Of a stretch of DNA of 64,000 bases, positions 1 through 11,690 are shown one piece after another (within the stretch, counting starts at the first letter, position 1; every line of letters starts with the position of its first letter). The DNA comes from Siphonodentalium dalli (taxonomy: Eukaryota; Mollusca; Scaphopoda; Gadilida; Siphonodentaliidae). The stretch is taken from positions 44,345,835 to 44,409,834 of the forward strand of contig CP136066.1 in the NCBI GenBank assembly GCA_032622095.1. The letters are read 5' to 3'. Both the position numbers and the translations under genes were made by a program. The notes under the pieces are model-generated. The model had not been told where the DNA came from and made no database searches. It was given only the letters and a program-made list of their open reading frames with translations.

Positions 1-411
1 TCTACCATGAGCATACATAACGTCCCTTATAAAGGATGGTCATTTGACTGGGTGAAACTTTGGGAAAAGACCCTCTACGTTACCATCCACTGTTGATTTT
101 TCCCGTTACTATCCTGAAACTATCTAATATCATAAAAATAATTAAGAAGACAAAATTATGCATATATGGGTTAAAAAAAAAAAAATCTACAATTTCATTT
201 AAGAGCAAACTTATCGCAAACCTTTGCATCCAATCTAAGCTGTACTGTGTGCTTCACATTTCAAATGTAACAGAAACGCAAAACGGTCAACAATTTCGAC
301 CTGAAGGCCGCATTCACACATTGGTAAATGTATCCGTTATTTATTTTTGCAGGAATTTCGTGAAATATCATGGTGCCCGAATACGAACGGCAACATGCCT
401 ATAAATAGAGA
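1..411. other. AT-rich sequence, no gene recognised
   Basis: Low-complexity AT-rich sequence with an A run near 175. Open frames here have no recognisable domain or splice context. It may be intron of the glycosyltransferase gene whose last exon begins at 1363. Confidence 0.4.
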
Positions 412-552
412 ATCTCACACGAGTTTCTATTTTATACGGAATTTATCAACCTCGTTCACTAAATTCGATTTGAGTCGAGGTTTACCGAGGCTCAAATAGA
501 ATTTAGAGGACGAGGTTGATAAATTACGTCTAAAATAGGACGAGTGTGAGAT
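412..552. repeat. Fold-back palindrome (141 bp)
   Basis: The left arm opens with ATCTCACACGAG and the right arm closes with its reverse complement. The arms stay complementary through AATTTATCAACCTCGT to a short centre near 480. It is a MITE-like hairpin. No clear target-site duplication was identified. Confidence 0.75.
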
Positions 553-1029
553 ACCTTTTATCACATGATCGAATAAACCCGAAGCAACGCGAAATATTCA
601 TCGAAAACAACAATCATAAACTACAGCAATCGCAAGTTATTTGAAGAACGCCGTGACGTCATCGCACGCGCTGATATTAAACGTGTCTATTACCGATAAT
701 TATGAAACTGATTTTATGGCCAAATTATGTGATAAAATTCATTACGACATGATAATTTAAAACAAAATGTACATGTATGGGTTCTACTGACATTTGCTTT
801 CAAAAGTCCTGTATGATTCAAAACTGTGCAACAGATAGCCATATACATGTGGATAATTGCATGACTTATTGACAGTTGTGCGAACGTGCCCAAACCAACA
901 CATTGTGGTGGCAAGGATGTGTCGACAGGGGGAGTCTCTCCCAACTTTGGACAAGATATTCAACAGTTTGAATGTTCATGCCTGGCATTAGTTGGAAATT
1001 TTACGCTACATAAGGGTTGAAATTGTTCT

Positions 1030-1320
1030 CATTGTGTGATATTCGAACCAGAAATGGTGATATTTGAAGTATTTAAACCAACAATAGCATGTTTCTACTT
1101 TTTGTCTGGTCCGAAATGGCTATCAGTTGGAAATAAATTTTCCAACTTTAGGGGGTGTCAGAGGTTGGAAATCTCCAACAGTTTGAAAGCTTGCGGTACC
1201 ATGCAGTTACAACTGGAACGTTTGAACCCAATGGGGAGGGCGGTGCAAATGGATTGGTCTGGATCACGGAATATTTCAAGGTGTAGACCCCCTCCCAAAA
1301 CGGAGACCATCTAGCCACGT
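1030..1320 (+). repeat. Dispersed repeat, copy 1
   Basis: This stretch resembles 48815-49110. Both contain an ACCAACA..CTACTTTT..GGTC block, an AATGGCTATC(A/G)GTTG block, a G-rich centre and a closing GGGGACCATCT/GGAGACCATCT followed by AGCCAC. The open frame crossing it is therefore probably repeat-derived and not an exon. The rest of 553-1362 shows no gene and likely belongs to the intron before the exon at 1363. Confidence 0.5.
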
Positions 1321-1362
1321 CCCTCGGTGATGGATTGATCTGAACTTTCCTTCTCGTTTCAG

Positions 1363-1667
1363 GTTCTTCAGATACAACGGAAGACGATTATTCTCTGAAG
1401 CCTTTTGTCGCTAGATATAAACTATGGGGGCCTGGTTGTGGGGGTAAATATGTTCGCAGTGTATGCGTCAATGGCATCACTGATTTGCCCAAACTATACA
1501 CATCGAAAAAGCTGTTTGTGAATAAACTCTATTACGACTTCCAGCACTATTCATACGATTGTCTGGAAGAATGGAATTTCAATCGGAGTATAGATTATTA
1601 CAGTGGGACTTTGTTCTTCGATGATTCTTACTACAGAAACTTGGACTTCGTAAAAAATAAACTTTAG
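1363..1667 (+). CDS. Terminal exon of a GT14 core-2-type beta-1,6-N-acetylglucosaminyltransferase
   Basis: A pyrimidine-rich tract ending TTCTCGTTTCAG gives a good acceptor at 1361-1362. The open frame then runs about 100 codons to TAG at 1665-1667. The frame enters with two bases completing a codon from an upstream exon that I cannot find here. The translation contains WGPGCGGKYVRSVCVNG, then DLPKLY, LFVNKLYYDF and CLEEWNFNR. This follows the C-terminal order of the GCNT family: a basic-R-x-VC-x-x-G motif, DL, LF-x-NK and a final C-L-x-E block with conserved cysteines. These are Golgi type II membrane enzymes that add GlcNAc in beta-1,6 linkage to O-glycans. The catalytic part lies in missing upstream exons. 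Vertebrate homologues usually have the coding region in one large exon, so the split is notable. The subfamily cannot be assigned from this exon. Confidence 0.75.
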
Positions 1668-2246
1668 CTTAAAATGCATTATATGGTGATGTGCGGAGTT
1701 TTTATTTTCTTTTTGCTTGCTTGTTTGTGTTATTTTAAATATATATATCTATTATTTGTGTATCTAACTGCTCAAAATCGATAATTGATCAGGCCCAACG
1801 TCCCCCCCCCGGAGTCATCGCCTTTTACGATTATTATACTTCCATGGTGTGACCAATGATGTATATTGTTTTTCTATTGAGGCAGTGTTCCGTTTAATTG
1901 GAAATATCGCCCTTTTACGATTATTTTTCATTTATATTATACTGGACACCTTTTCAACGTCTTAATATCTAAAAGTATGAGGAGAAGCAAACTAAAAATT
2001 GGTATTTATGTTGGGGCCAACGAGTTCTAACTAATTGTCCGCGTTTTCCCCGAGAAGTTATATAGAGTTACCGACCATAGATAGGCATACACCATACACC
2101 AGGATGTATGAACGTAGGGGTTTTTTTCCCCAGCGGTTTAAAATTTTTATCGCATATTCCGAATGGGCAGAGTGATTTGGACTGGATTGTACCGCTTGAA
2201 GGTTTTTTTCCCCCAGTCGTCACCGATGAGAGGCTGGGGACAAAAA
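1668..2246. other. 3' flank of the glycosyltransferase exon; no further gene
   Basis: AT-rich 3' untranslated or intergenic sequence. It includes an AT dinucleotide patch near 1740 and a C run at 1801-1811. An AATAAA overlaps the end of the coding frame at about 1656. No clear downstream polyadenylation signal was singled out. Confidence 0.35.
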
Positions 2247-2450
2247 TTCCCATAGGATAGGATAGGATATTTTATTTCAATACACATACATATTACATAA
2301 TAATGATAACAATTAAGGATAATTCTGTCGTATATTGTGGGGGATGGCATAATCTGGCAAGACTGTCTTTCTGCCATCCCCAGTATGGTAAATATAGAAA
2401 GTAATAACTTATAGTAAGATGGCCTTGGGTGAGCCGTGCACATATTGTGT
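2247..2450 (-). mobile_element. LINE 3'-end fragment with microsatellite tail
   Basis: On the minus strand the segment ends GTGTATTGAAATAAAATATCC followed by repeated TATCC units. This is the typical end of a 5'-truncated non-LTR element: an AATAAA followed by a short tandem tail. The upstream part reads GGGGATGGCAGAAAGAC with its inverse nearby, a possible 3' UTR stem. No coding part survives. Confidence 0.5.
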
Positions 2451-2911
2451 ATATGTAATTTATGAGTTTAGGGCTTAGTTTAAGAGAGTGTGAAAATGGA
2501 TACTACCCGAGGGATGTTCAATACCATGTATATGGTTCAAATTCAGATGATCGGGTAGTATGTTTGGCGGATGAGGTTACAGGGACTACTGATTCGTATA
2601 GATTGACGTTGAACGTGTTATATGTATACTTAACGGGGTACGTTCTGGGGGCAGTCTGGACATCCTCGATTCTTGCATTTGATATCATTAGAATATGCGC
2701 TTATTGTTTTCTCTGTGTTGTGTTTTTTGAATACGTGCCTACTTTGATTTTTAGTCATAGTGTTATCTAAGTTGTTCCATGAGGTTGGGAATGCATGAAA
2801 TGGTAGCTGTTCAGAAAAGGAGGTTCTCGGGGTTTTGAGGAATAATGGGTGCTGTTGTCTAGTATATTTTTCCTACCAATGAAAAAGCAAGGTAATGCAG
2901 TAACATGTACG

Positions 2912-3280
2912 TCCGTATACTGTAGGTAGGCCCCTAATGTTTGACCGCTTTACTCTAAAAGCAATCTGACCAACGGAGAGTGCGCGCCGGGATGGGATGA
3001 GAATTTTGGAAAATTCCACCGAAAATCGCAAAAGGGAACAATTCGGCAAAATTAAAACACATCGAGATAAAACATTTTGACGATCGATTTTCTAATTTTT
3101 TTTAGAGCGAACGGTTTACTCGTGACAGCGCTATATAACGTAAATACGTATATGTAAGTAGTGTACCACTAACCTATTTTTTGCCCAAAATCCAATCTGT
3201 ATACTGTAGGTACGCCTCCAAAATTTGACTGCTCTGCTATAAGTGCAACCTGCCAAATGGAGAACTCGCGTTGGTGTGGG
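2912..3280 (+). repeat. Two diverged direct repeats ~284 bp apart
   Basis: 2912-2996 and 3196-3279 share TATACTGTAGGTA(G/C)GCC, a TTTGACYGCT block and a GGAGARY..GCG..GGG ending. They read as two ends or units of one decayed repeat. The preceding stretch 2451-2911 contains an open frame of about 100 codons with no recognisable motif. Confidence 0.5.
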
Positions 3281-3289
3281 CATATTTCA

Positions 3290-3520
3290 TTGCTCCAACA
3301 CTAAATACAAATAAAGTCACAATGCTGAACCAGTTCCAAACAGCATAAACAGATCTTAAAGATATCATCTAAAAAGTAACATTTCCACTTCCGGTTGCCA
3401 TTTTGGCGGCCATTTTGGACGGGGTGTTCTTAGTTTCACAAAAATGTATACGTGTATACATATGACAAGATTTTCTCACTACAATTGTATCAAACTGACT
3501 TAACACTTTAACACACACAA
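3290..3520 (+). repeat. GGCGGCCATTTTG-family dispersed repeat, partial copy
   Basis: The segment carries AATAAAGTCACAATGCTGAACCAGTTCC, then ACTTCCGGTTGCCATTTTGGCGGCC and an AAAATGTATACGTGTATAC block. The same order occurs at 23340-23560 and, inverted, at 54620-54760. It is one of at least four copies in the window. (The first motif spans 28 bases; its key part is AACCAGTTCC.). Confidence 0.6.
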
Positions 3521-3719
3521 TTAACATAAAATAAGCATTATACACAAATGTAATGACAATTCGCCGGCGATAGTACACATGTGTCTTACTAAGCGATATG
3601 AGACCGGGTTTAGGGGCTAATTGTGTGATAAGTATCTGTATCACACGTTGTTCAGAATTTAAATAATCTGGCGGGGCAACAATTGTATTTAACATTTGCT
3701 TGCTAATTTTGAAGGCAGT

Positions 3720-5335
3720 TATTTTAGGGAAGATGAAGCCTTTAAGTCTTTTGGCAATATGTTCGATGCACAAGTTGTCTTCGCGAAGAAAGACTTTTCG
3801 AAGTGTTTAGTTTTGATGAACTGATATGGTTGGAAACTTGTTACATCTCGAAAGTCATATCTTGCTGCCGATTCGATCGGGTCAGTGGGTAGAATATTTA
3901 GGAGATATTTCGGGGTCTCGTTATTGAGTGGGTAGAACATTTAGGAGATATTTCGGGGTCTCGTTATTGAGTCGGTAGAACATTTAGGAGATATTTCGGG
4001 GTTTCGTTATTGAGTGGGTAGAACATTTAGGAGATATTTCGGGGTTTCGTTATTGAGTAGGTAGAACATTTAGGAGATATTTCGGGGTCTCGTTGTTGAG
4101 TGGGTAGAACATTTAGGAGATATTTCGGGGTTTCGTTATTGAGTGGGTAGAACATTTAGGAGATATTTCGGGGTTTCGTTATTGAGTGGGTAGAACATTT
4201 AGGAGATATTTCGGGGTCTCGTTATTGAGTGGGTAGAACATTTAGGAGATATTTCGGGGTCTCGTTATTGAGTGGGTAGAACATTTAGGAGATATTTCGG
4301 GGTTTCGTTATTGAGTGGGTAGAACATTTAGGAGATATTTCGGGGTCTCGTTATTGAGTGGATAGAACATTTAGGAGATATTTCGGGGTCTCGTTATTGA
4401 GTGGGTAGAATATTTAGGAGATATTTCGGGGTCTCGTTATTGAGTGGGTAGAACATTTAGGAGATATTTCGGGGTCTCGTTATTGAGTGGGTAGAACATT
4501 TAGGAGATATTTCGGGGTTTCGTTATTGAGTGGGTAGAACATTTAGGAGATATTTCGCGGTCTCGTTATTGAGTATTTTATACATGATCTTCATTCGGTT
4601 GGATTTTCTTCTGGTAGCTAACGATTGCCATCCCAGTTCTACGTTTTTGAATAGACCGAACGCGTGAGAGTAGTGGTAATACAACCAGCGTCATTAATTC
4701 GATATAATCTGAAAATAATAATCGCTGGTGCGGAGTCCCAGACGACATCAGCGTAGTCAATACATTTCCTGTTCAGAGTGTATTTCAAATTCCTAACGTA
4801 TTCACGGCGACCATTCATTTTCTTTGCTTTGATAGCTCCGTAGTATGGTTGTCCTGGTTTAGTTCAGACTGTATTTACAAACCTCAAAGTTTGTGTGAAC
4901 TTACTTGCTTGAATGGTTCCCCGTTCCCCATTCAACAAAAGATGTATCTATGGGCCATATTGGCTTGCGCCGGAGTAAGAAAATTCCATTGACTTTGATT
5001 TACTACAATTAAATTTGACAAGCCACTGATTTGACCAGGCAGTAATTGCTCTCAGAACAGTATTAAAACTATCCACTAGGTTGTGGATACTTTCACCACT
5101 AGATGTGAGGTGAGGCAAGTGTCATCCGCGTACATTCCAGTGAATGATTATATAGTTTAGCGAGATCATTGATATAAACTAGAAAAAGTAAGTGGCCTAG
5201 GTTAATGCATGATACGAAGTATCTAATGGTGTGGTTGAAATACGCCAAATTGGTGCCGTTTGTGTCAGTGTGGGGGACGGGCATTATGGACTTTATAAGA
5301 ATGTATAGTCGGCGATTTCCACCAAAACGCATGTA
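3720..5335 (-). pseudogene. Decayed LINE ORF2, C-terminal half of reverse transcriptase, split by a tandem array
   Basis: Read on the minus strand from 5335, the frames give LLFLVYINDL and then, after a one-base shift, YADDTCL, which are RT motifs B/C. Next come a W..W.V.FN..KSKSMEFS thumb-type block and, near 4700, a YADVVWDSAPA segment. Past the tandem array (3885-4572) the reading resumes with NETPKYLLNILPT and a SF..(6)..NILPKDLKASSSLK block. That is the familiar C-terminal end of jockey/CR1-like ORF2 proteins. The copy has many stops and frameshifts and lacks the N-terminal endonuclease and the first half of the RT. The clade assignment is inference. Confidence 0.65.
3885..4572. repeat. 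43-bp tandem array, 16 units
   Basis: The unit begins GTGGGTAGAACATTTAGGAG and ends TTCGTTATTGA. Sixteen copies fill exactly 688 bp with no indels and only scattered substitutions (GTCTCG/GTTTCG, AACATT/AATATT). On the minus strand the unit encodes part of the LINE sequence NNETPKYLLN. Because 43 is not a multiple of 3, the frame rotates with each unit, so the array cannot be coding as a whole. Low divergence suggests recent expansion or homogenisation. Confidence 0.95.
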
Positions 5336-5930
5336 TAGTCATCTCCATGATAAGTGGAATCTATAGAAACCAAAATGGCCTAAAAGTTATGCCGTTTAGA
5401 TCTGGGATGGGGGTTTGGGAGGGGTATACGTACATGTATCAAATTATTTTTATTACCGATTCCCACCAAAGTTATTTGTATATAGGTATCTATGTGATAT
5501 AGATAACTTTAACGATGCAGTTCAAAGTGGTGCCGTTCGGGTCAGGGCTGGAACTTGGTGTGGGGACAGAAAAATTTACAGAACAGTTAATCGCCGATTT
5601 CCAACAAACTTCTGTATACGTTCGTACGTGATGTAGTTTAAATTTTCCAAACTGGCACCGTCCGGGTCAGGGATGGGGTTTTGTGAGGGGCACAACATAA
5701 ATATAAACTTTTCGCTCGCCGATTTTCACCAAATGTATTATATACTTATATCCATTATGTAGGGCATCTAATGATGTGATTGAAAATTGTCAACACCAAC
5801 CGTAGTAATCAAGGAAGAAGTTTCGGGAGGAGCATCGTGGTTAATAAAACATTTTATCGCAGATTTACTCCACACTTATCTGTTGGCTCCCCGTGATATC
5901 TAATGGTAAAATTAACTTTTTGTGAAATCC
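5205..5930 (+). repeat. Degenerate tandem repeat, period ~140 bp
   Basis: Recurrent blocks GCCGTT(C/T)GGGTCAGGG, TGGGGG and CGATT(T/C)CCACCAAA recur near 5254, 5391, 5532, 5658 and 5800. Units are heavily diverged (126-145 bp apart). Related fragments reappear near 6520-6600. Confidence 0.65.
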
Positions 5931-6843
5931 CAGCTGTCGCCATGACCGATTCCTTCAATTACAATATGTCACTACCATAATATCACACATTACTAGTTAC
6001 ACGCTAGTAAATTCTGATATATCACCTGAACCTGAATATATATGAACTATATTTGGTAAATAGACACTTCTTAATGGGGAAGGCCGTGCTCGTTGTGATA
6101 TATTATATACAAATTATATACACTTGAATGATGAACGCAATAGCTGGCCATATCGTCATTTTTCAGCCTATCGGCTTTATAATTGGAGATTGAGTTCGCA
6201 CAATAACCCATACGTATGTTGACACAAATAGTAGGAAAATTCGACAATTTGCTCACTGCTTGACGAAAAGCAACACTATGTGACAATGGTTCCCGCCAAT
6301 CTCAGTCTATTTAAGACAGAATGCTAGCAGTACTGTATGCCTATGTAGACACAAGTTACACAGCCGATTAAAAAAAAATAAAGCTTTTATTGTTTTTACT
6401 TCAGTCGCTGCGATGTATTTGTTAATATTTTGTGACTATCTATATATATACGAAGCTCCAAACTGGTCTAACTGTGGTAACTTTACGAGGAAGGCAATGG
6501 TGCAGTTTAAATATTCCAAAAGTGGCACTGTCGGGAGTCAAGGATGGAAAGAAGAAGGGCACCATAATCTATTTTGTTTCACCGATATTCCAGGTAGAGT
6601 AAATAAATAGGGCTTTAAAAAACCCTTGAGATTTGGTGCGGGTGTTCATCGACTCAAATCAGTAGTTTTTATTTACCCCCGAGCTCGAAGAATAGTGAAT
6701 TAGGCTGAATTAGGTGCGTTATACTTTACAAAAATGTTCTTACCTCAATATACTCAAAAGCGGATATATATGGTAATATAATAGTAACTGCTTGCTTTGT
6801 CATGTTCATGAGATCAAACTAAACTTGAATACATATCGGTCGA
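5931..6843. other. No gene recognised; partial repeat unit
   Basis: AT-rich sequence. 6450-6600 contains GTGGCACTGTCGGGAGTCAAGG, resembling the unit of the preceding tandem repeat. 6630-6700 carries a TTTACCCCCGAG / CGACTCAAATCA block resembling the AGGTACTCAATCC element family of 37-62 kb. Confidence 0.4.
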
Positions 6844-6847
6844 TTAA

Positions 6848-7238
6848 CCCTTTACCCAACAAACCGGCCAAAACCGGCCAAATAAAGCTTCAACAGCCTA
6901 AAATATCTTCGATCTGTCTCAATAGAACCATACAAATATGGATATCATTGGAACCGGCTCCTTGACCACATTGTGATAGTTACAGTTATGCCCTGTGCCA
7001 ATGCATTCTCTTATATATGCGAGTCGACCATAGGTCGCCTCGCATATATAAGAGAATGCATTGGCCTAAAAAAAATCTTTTTAAAAAACTTTTTACCATT
7101 TTTCTTACATTCTTTAACAATTTTATAATTTTTAATGTGTTAAGCCAATGCATTCTCTTATATATGCGAGGCGACCTATGGTCGACTCGCATATATAAGA
7201 TAATGCATTGGGACAGGGCCCTTCTGTTGGGTAAGGGG
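6848..7238 (+). mobile_element. TTAA-flanked double-hairpin MITE, family 1 copy a
   Basis: TTAA at 6844-6847 and 7239-7242 flank termini CCCTTTACCCAACA and CTGTTGGGTAAGGGG. Inside are two 69-bp near-perfect palindromes (6997-7065 and about 7144-7211), each built on CCAATGCATTCTCTTATATATGCGAG. They are placed in opposite orientation and separated by a T-rich spacer. TTAA target duplication with CCC/GGG ends matches piggyBac-type mobilisation. There is no coding capacity, so it is non-autonomous. Confidence 0.85.
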
Positions 7239-7373
7239 TTAAATAATAATTCAATATTTATGGATGAATTTATAACAGCATAGACCGTACTAAAGAGTAC
7301 TCTAGACTATGGTATTTGTTTCATCACCATTCTCACAATTTCAGGTCAAAGAAATCTGAAGAAGTTCTCTTAA

Positions 7374-7868
7374 AGGTACGGTTGGCCTTGGCGGTGGGTA
7401 TCCTGTGAAAATATTTCCAACCGTCAAAAACCGCCACAAACAGAAAGAATATCAAAATGTAGACAGACTTTGTCCGTATACAAATAAGAAATATCGCATA
7501 AACAGTATGTTATTGTCATATGGTTGACCATTGCTATGTAAACAAAAGCATAAAAAGTTACTTTTCTGGTGTGTGTTTATATTATGATGGTAAACATAAA
7601 GAGCGTTCTTTGTGGGTGAATTCCTGATATGGAACTAATAAAGAGCGTTTATGCCATTTGTGTGTGATTAGCCAGTAGCATTATGCTGTCTTCTGTAACA
7701 CAATCAGGCTCTTGCTTAGGTAAAATATAGTAGGTCTTTATGATAACATGCTGTTTACGCGATGGTCATGGTACATATGAACGAAACTGTATGCGTTTTA
7801 CTGTTTTTTCTGTTTACGGTGATTGGAACAAATATGAATATTTTCGACAACTAAGGCCTCACGTGCCT
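7374..7868. mobile_element. TTAA-flanked element with long inverted ends, family 4
   Basis: TTAA at 7370-7373 and 7869-7872 bound termini AGGTACGGTTGGCCTTGG and the inverse of AGGCACGTGAGGCCTTAG. Complementarity continues inward imperfectly; CGCATAAACAGTATGTTA near 7495 is matched inverted near 7755. No open frame of note. It is a non-autonomous TTAA element of about 495 bp. Confidence 0.65.
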
Positions 7869-7872
7869 TTAA

Positions 7873-10113
7873 CTTTATTGTTATATATGTATTTTGTAAT
7901 ATAAAATATCCCTGTGCTATTCATTTTTATCGTATCGTATTGAGTTTATCCAATGGAGACGCAGTTGTACACGTGTATTCTGTGTACATTTTTTGTCAAC
8001 TTATTGTCATTCCTGGAATATGTCAAAACTTACGTATACATGTACAAGCACTACTATCAGTGTCAGTACTTGTAATGTACATGTACCAATGTTCTATTTG
8101 GGGATAGACCATTATATGTCGCGTAGTGGGTTTAGTTTACAGACCAGGTGCAGTTGCACACTGCGACACTGCCTAACTCATATGCGGCCTCTCGTTGCAA
8201 AGGGGGCCTCTTGGAACATTTATATGTGAATAAACCTTTAGTGCAATTTGGCTTTTTGGATGGAAACTAAAAATAATTAATACCATTCAATGGGAACAAT
8301 TTGATTGACATTTAAAGCAGAAAAATAGCTTGGACCAATTCATTAGGTCACATAACCATTACCTCAATAATGTACATCGCATGTACATGATTGATGGAGT
8401 GTGTTAGTGTGGGTGTTCGTTACTATTTGTCGATTGGTTCGATTGTCGGGAAGTTTAATAGTTTGAGGGTTCAATAGTCCAACGGTTCGATGGTACCCGG
8501 GTTTGAAAATATCGATTGCGTGGGCCATACATTAATGTAGTCAGTTGTATATGCTACTAGTATTACTCTCATATGATATAACTTACTCGAGATATTTAAG
8601 CATGTATTGTCAATACACATGTACACAATGCATGTTTTATCCAATTGATAGTTAAACATACATTTACTGATGCTTCGGGGATATTTTGTGTGAATGGGTG
8701 TCCACTATGTTACCTGACTGTGTCGCTATAAACTGGGCATGAGGATTACCAATTGGGAAGACGGTAGACCCTAAAATAACTATTAAACAATCAGGTTATC
8801 AAACTCTCGGACTAATGCACTGCACTCAAATTATTTGCACCCGGATCTCACATATTTAAAGATAAATACTTGTTAAATGAATCAGCTAAATGAAATAAAT
8901 AGAAAACAGTTCTATATCAGACCCCGGGAAATGTGAATACCACACTGTTAGCGTATACACAACTCTATTGTTTTTATTAAGATATAATTGAGTTTTAAAC
9001 TGCATTCACATGGATAGCTTACAGAGCCTCATACTTATTAGATTTTCAGTAAATGGTAGTTGTCTCATGCTGAGCATGTGAGTCAGTGAATGTGAAAGGG
9101 TTAACATCTTCTTTCTGGGGAAAATGTGCTGAGGATATGGTTTGGGTCAAAAAATAATTCCATATGTGAAAGCATGAGCGGTAATTTTATGCTCTCACAT
9201 TGTACAATCTGTGGAGTACAAAATCGCCTATTTTGTTGGTGTAACCGCGATTTGTCAGATACGACCACATGTCATACTATTGCCTTTTTAAAACATAAAA
9301 GAAAAAGCAAGGCCTCTCTCAATATTGGAATATCATAAGGGCTACGTGTAAGCCAATATTCTGAAGACCAAAATCATTTTCCAGCTATAAATAATTATAT
9401 ATATAAGCCTAAAAATAATCTGGGACTAATTATTATATGTCAAAATGTTCTATGATAATCAGTAATGTGTGTTAGTTGTATCGTTATAATTTTTCAGCCC
9501 TTCGTGAAGTTTCGCTCATTATTTTGTCAATTTTCGGCCATATTGCAAGACATTTCAACTATGAAACGTTTGGGATGTCCTTGGGCCTTGAGATGCACAA
9601 AAGCACTCAAAAGTTGAACGCTCGTTCTTCAATATCTTCGATATGATTTGTCCACTTCCATTGATCATTAAAATTGCCAGTCCTAAATGCTCATGTGCAG
9701 TCACCTATATTATGTCTTCTCCTGGGTTTGAGGTTCTTAGTTATACTATCGATACAACGTCAATTGATGATTTTCCCAGACACATAGCTTCATATTTGTA
9801 ACAAATATATTGATTAGTAAAATGTTTGGTGAATGAAACTCATATTTATACCCGAAATTAGAGATTCGCTCGGCTAATATTGTGTGTTTTTTTATCAAGA
9901 ACTGATATCTGAATTATCTCTGGACTACTGTCAATTCCACTGGGTAATATCACTTATACATAGAATACTTTCAACTAATTAGACTAGCCCTGGTAGGTAT
10001 GGAATACTCCATAGGGCCCTGTGGACTGTTGATTCCTAATACCTGTTTTGTTTGCTGTGCGTGACGCCGAAGTCTTGTTACCAGTTAAAGGGAAATTACT
10101 TGTTACCAGTTAA
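7873..10113. other. No gene recognised
   Basis: AT-rich sequence with many short chance frames. 9126-9338 (+) has a CTICG..CWC.. cysteine-bearing frame that I could not assign. Just before 10114 the 24-bp unit TGTTACCAGTTAAAGGGAAA.. is tandemly repeated, and the MITE at 10114 interrupts its second copy. Confidence 0.4.
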
Positions 10114-10494
10114 CCCTTTACCCAACAAACCGGCCAAAACCGGCCAAATAAAGCTGCAACAGCCTAAAATATCTTCGGTCTGTCTCAATAGAACCATACA
10201 AATATGGATATCATTGGAACCGGCTCATTGACCACATTGTGATAGTTACAGTTATGCCCTGTGCCAATGCATTCTCTTATATATGCGAGTCGACCATAGG
10301 TCGCCTCGCATATATAAGAGAATGCATTGGCCTAAAAAAAACACTTTTTACCATTTTTTCTTACATTCTTTAACAATTTTATAATTTGTAATGTGTTAAG
10401 CCAATGCATTCTCTTATATATGCGAGGCGACCTATGGTCGACTCGCATATATAAGATAATGCATTGGCACAGGGCCCTTCTGTTGGGTAAAGGG
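10114..10494 (+). mobile_element. TTAA-flanked double-hairpin MITE, family 1 copy b
   Basis: Same termini and two inverted 69-bp hairpins as copy a, with TTAA at 10110-10113 and 10495-10498. The flanks GTTACCAG and AGGGAAATTACT rejoin to give exactly the uninterrupted sequence present just upstream (10077-10100). The pre-insertion site is therefore directly visible, with a single TTAA. Confidence 0.9.
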
Positions 10495-10498
10495 TTAA

Positions 10499-11690
10499 AG
10501 GGAAATTACTCTAATGTAATATGCGAATTGATATACAGCATGCAGATTTGCGTCAGTTGGAGTGTATGGTTTAATTGATATATAAAGCTACATCTCTCTG
10601 ACTAGTTTCCGATACTGTTCAATTGGTTTATGTAAATGTACATATATTCACTCAATTATACCAATGTCTATGGTGATTTGAGAATAAATGATTCTAAATC
10701 TGATCTGATAGATCGGTATATGATCCGCTTTTAGGATGTGAAAAACTGAAAATTGATGTTGGACACCCATACGAAGACCTTCTAACGTAAAAAGTTTCAG
10801 TTAACTTTCATAGTACTCGAAAATTCTTTGTGATTGGGAGATGTTAGTAGTTACAAAGAACACATACTATTTGTAATCGTAGGTTCATATAATTAGCGGA
10901 ATGAGAATACAAACAATTGTAGAATCTTACAAAGAAAACACTTCATAGTTTTGACCCCTGGTTACTGCAGATCACCGCAACATACAAAATGCTAAATGCA
11001 ATTCAATCCTTTAATCTCATTGACGGTAAGACGCACGTTTTACCAAAATGTTCCGTTTTTTTCAAAATGGATTTTCTCAACATCGGTCAGGAATTTCTAT
11101 GTGAAATTTGGTACAAGCGATTGTTATGACACCATTGGATAGTACTCTACTTTGATGGCATGAAAAATGTTGACATTTCACTGTTTTATGGTTCCAAGAA
11201 CTTCTGTAAAATAGATTGTTTTGAAAAGTGCAGTTCAAATATCCATGATATCATATATCTGAAGATCACGAAAGGAGACTTAATTATTCTTGATGAATTA
11301 CATTTCATGATTATTTTAAAATAGAAAGGCAACTGCCCATATATTATTTTTATATTTGAGAATTTTCATGTCATGCCTGTTGATCAACGAACAATTGGGC
11401 TGAGATGAGTTATGTGTCATGGGTTCATAACCAAGTTAAAGCTGGCCACAAAAATGACAATATCTCGAGTCATAATTACCATGTTGTTTGTATCGTACAT
11501 AGAGTACACGACTTGATTTTGCACTAATCCATGGCTCAAATTCATTCATTTGTTGCATATATTCAGTTGAGTAGAAAAGGATATTGTCCCATGAATAGCC
11601 GGATTCAGTGTACACTTTTGCTGCATGCTACGCCCCGAACGAACACGAGCCGTAACAGTTGATATTATGTACATTATACCAGACAATTCG
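10499..11690. other. No gene recognised
   Basis: AT-rich unique-looking sequence without splice-bounded coding segments or obvious repeats. Confidence 0.35.

Noticed and set aside
1036-1314. 92-codon plus-strand frame before the glycosyltransferase exon
   Set aside because: It overlaps a dispersed repeat also found at 48815 and is cut off from the exon by the acceptor at 1362.
2462-2770. 102-codon plus-strand frame
   Set aside because: No domain, no splice sites and no related sequence recognised; kept as chance.
3885-4572. Regular array resembling a CRISPR
   Set aside because: Units are directly adjacent with no unique spacers, and the DNA is eukaryotic; it is a plain tandem repeat.
7017-7283. 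Frames containing CILLYMRGDLWSTRIYK, recurring at several loci
   Set aside because: They are translations of the MITE palindromes and recur with them; no start or splice context.
9126-9338. Cysteine-bearing frame (CTICG..CWC) like a zinc finger
   Set aside because: The spacing fits no family I can name and there is no flanking coding sequence.
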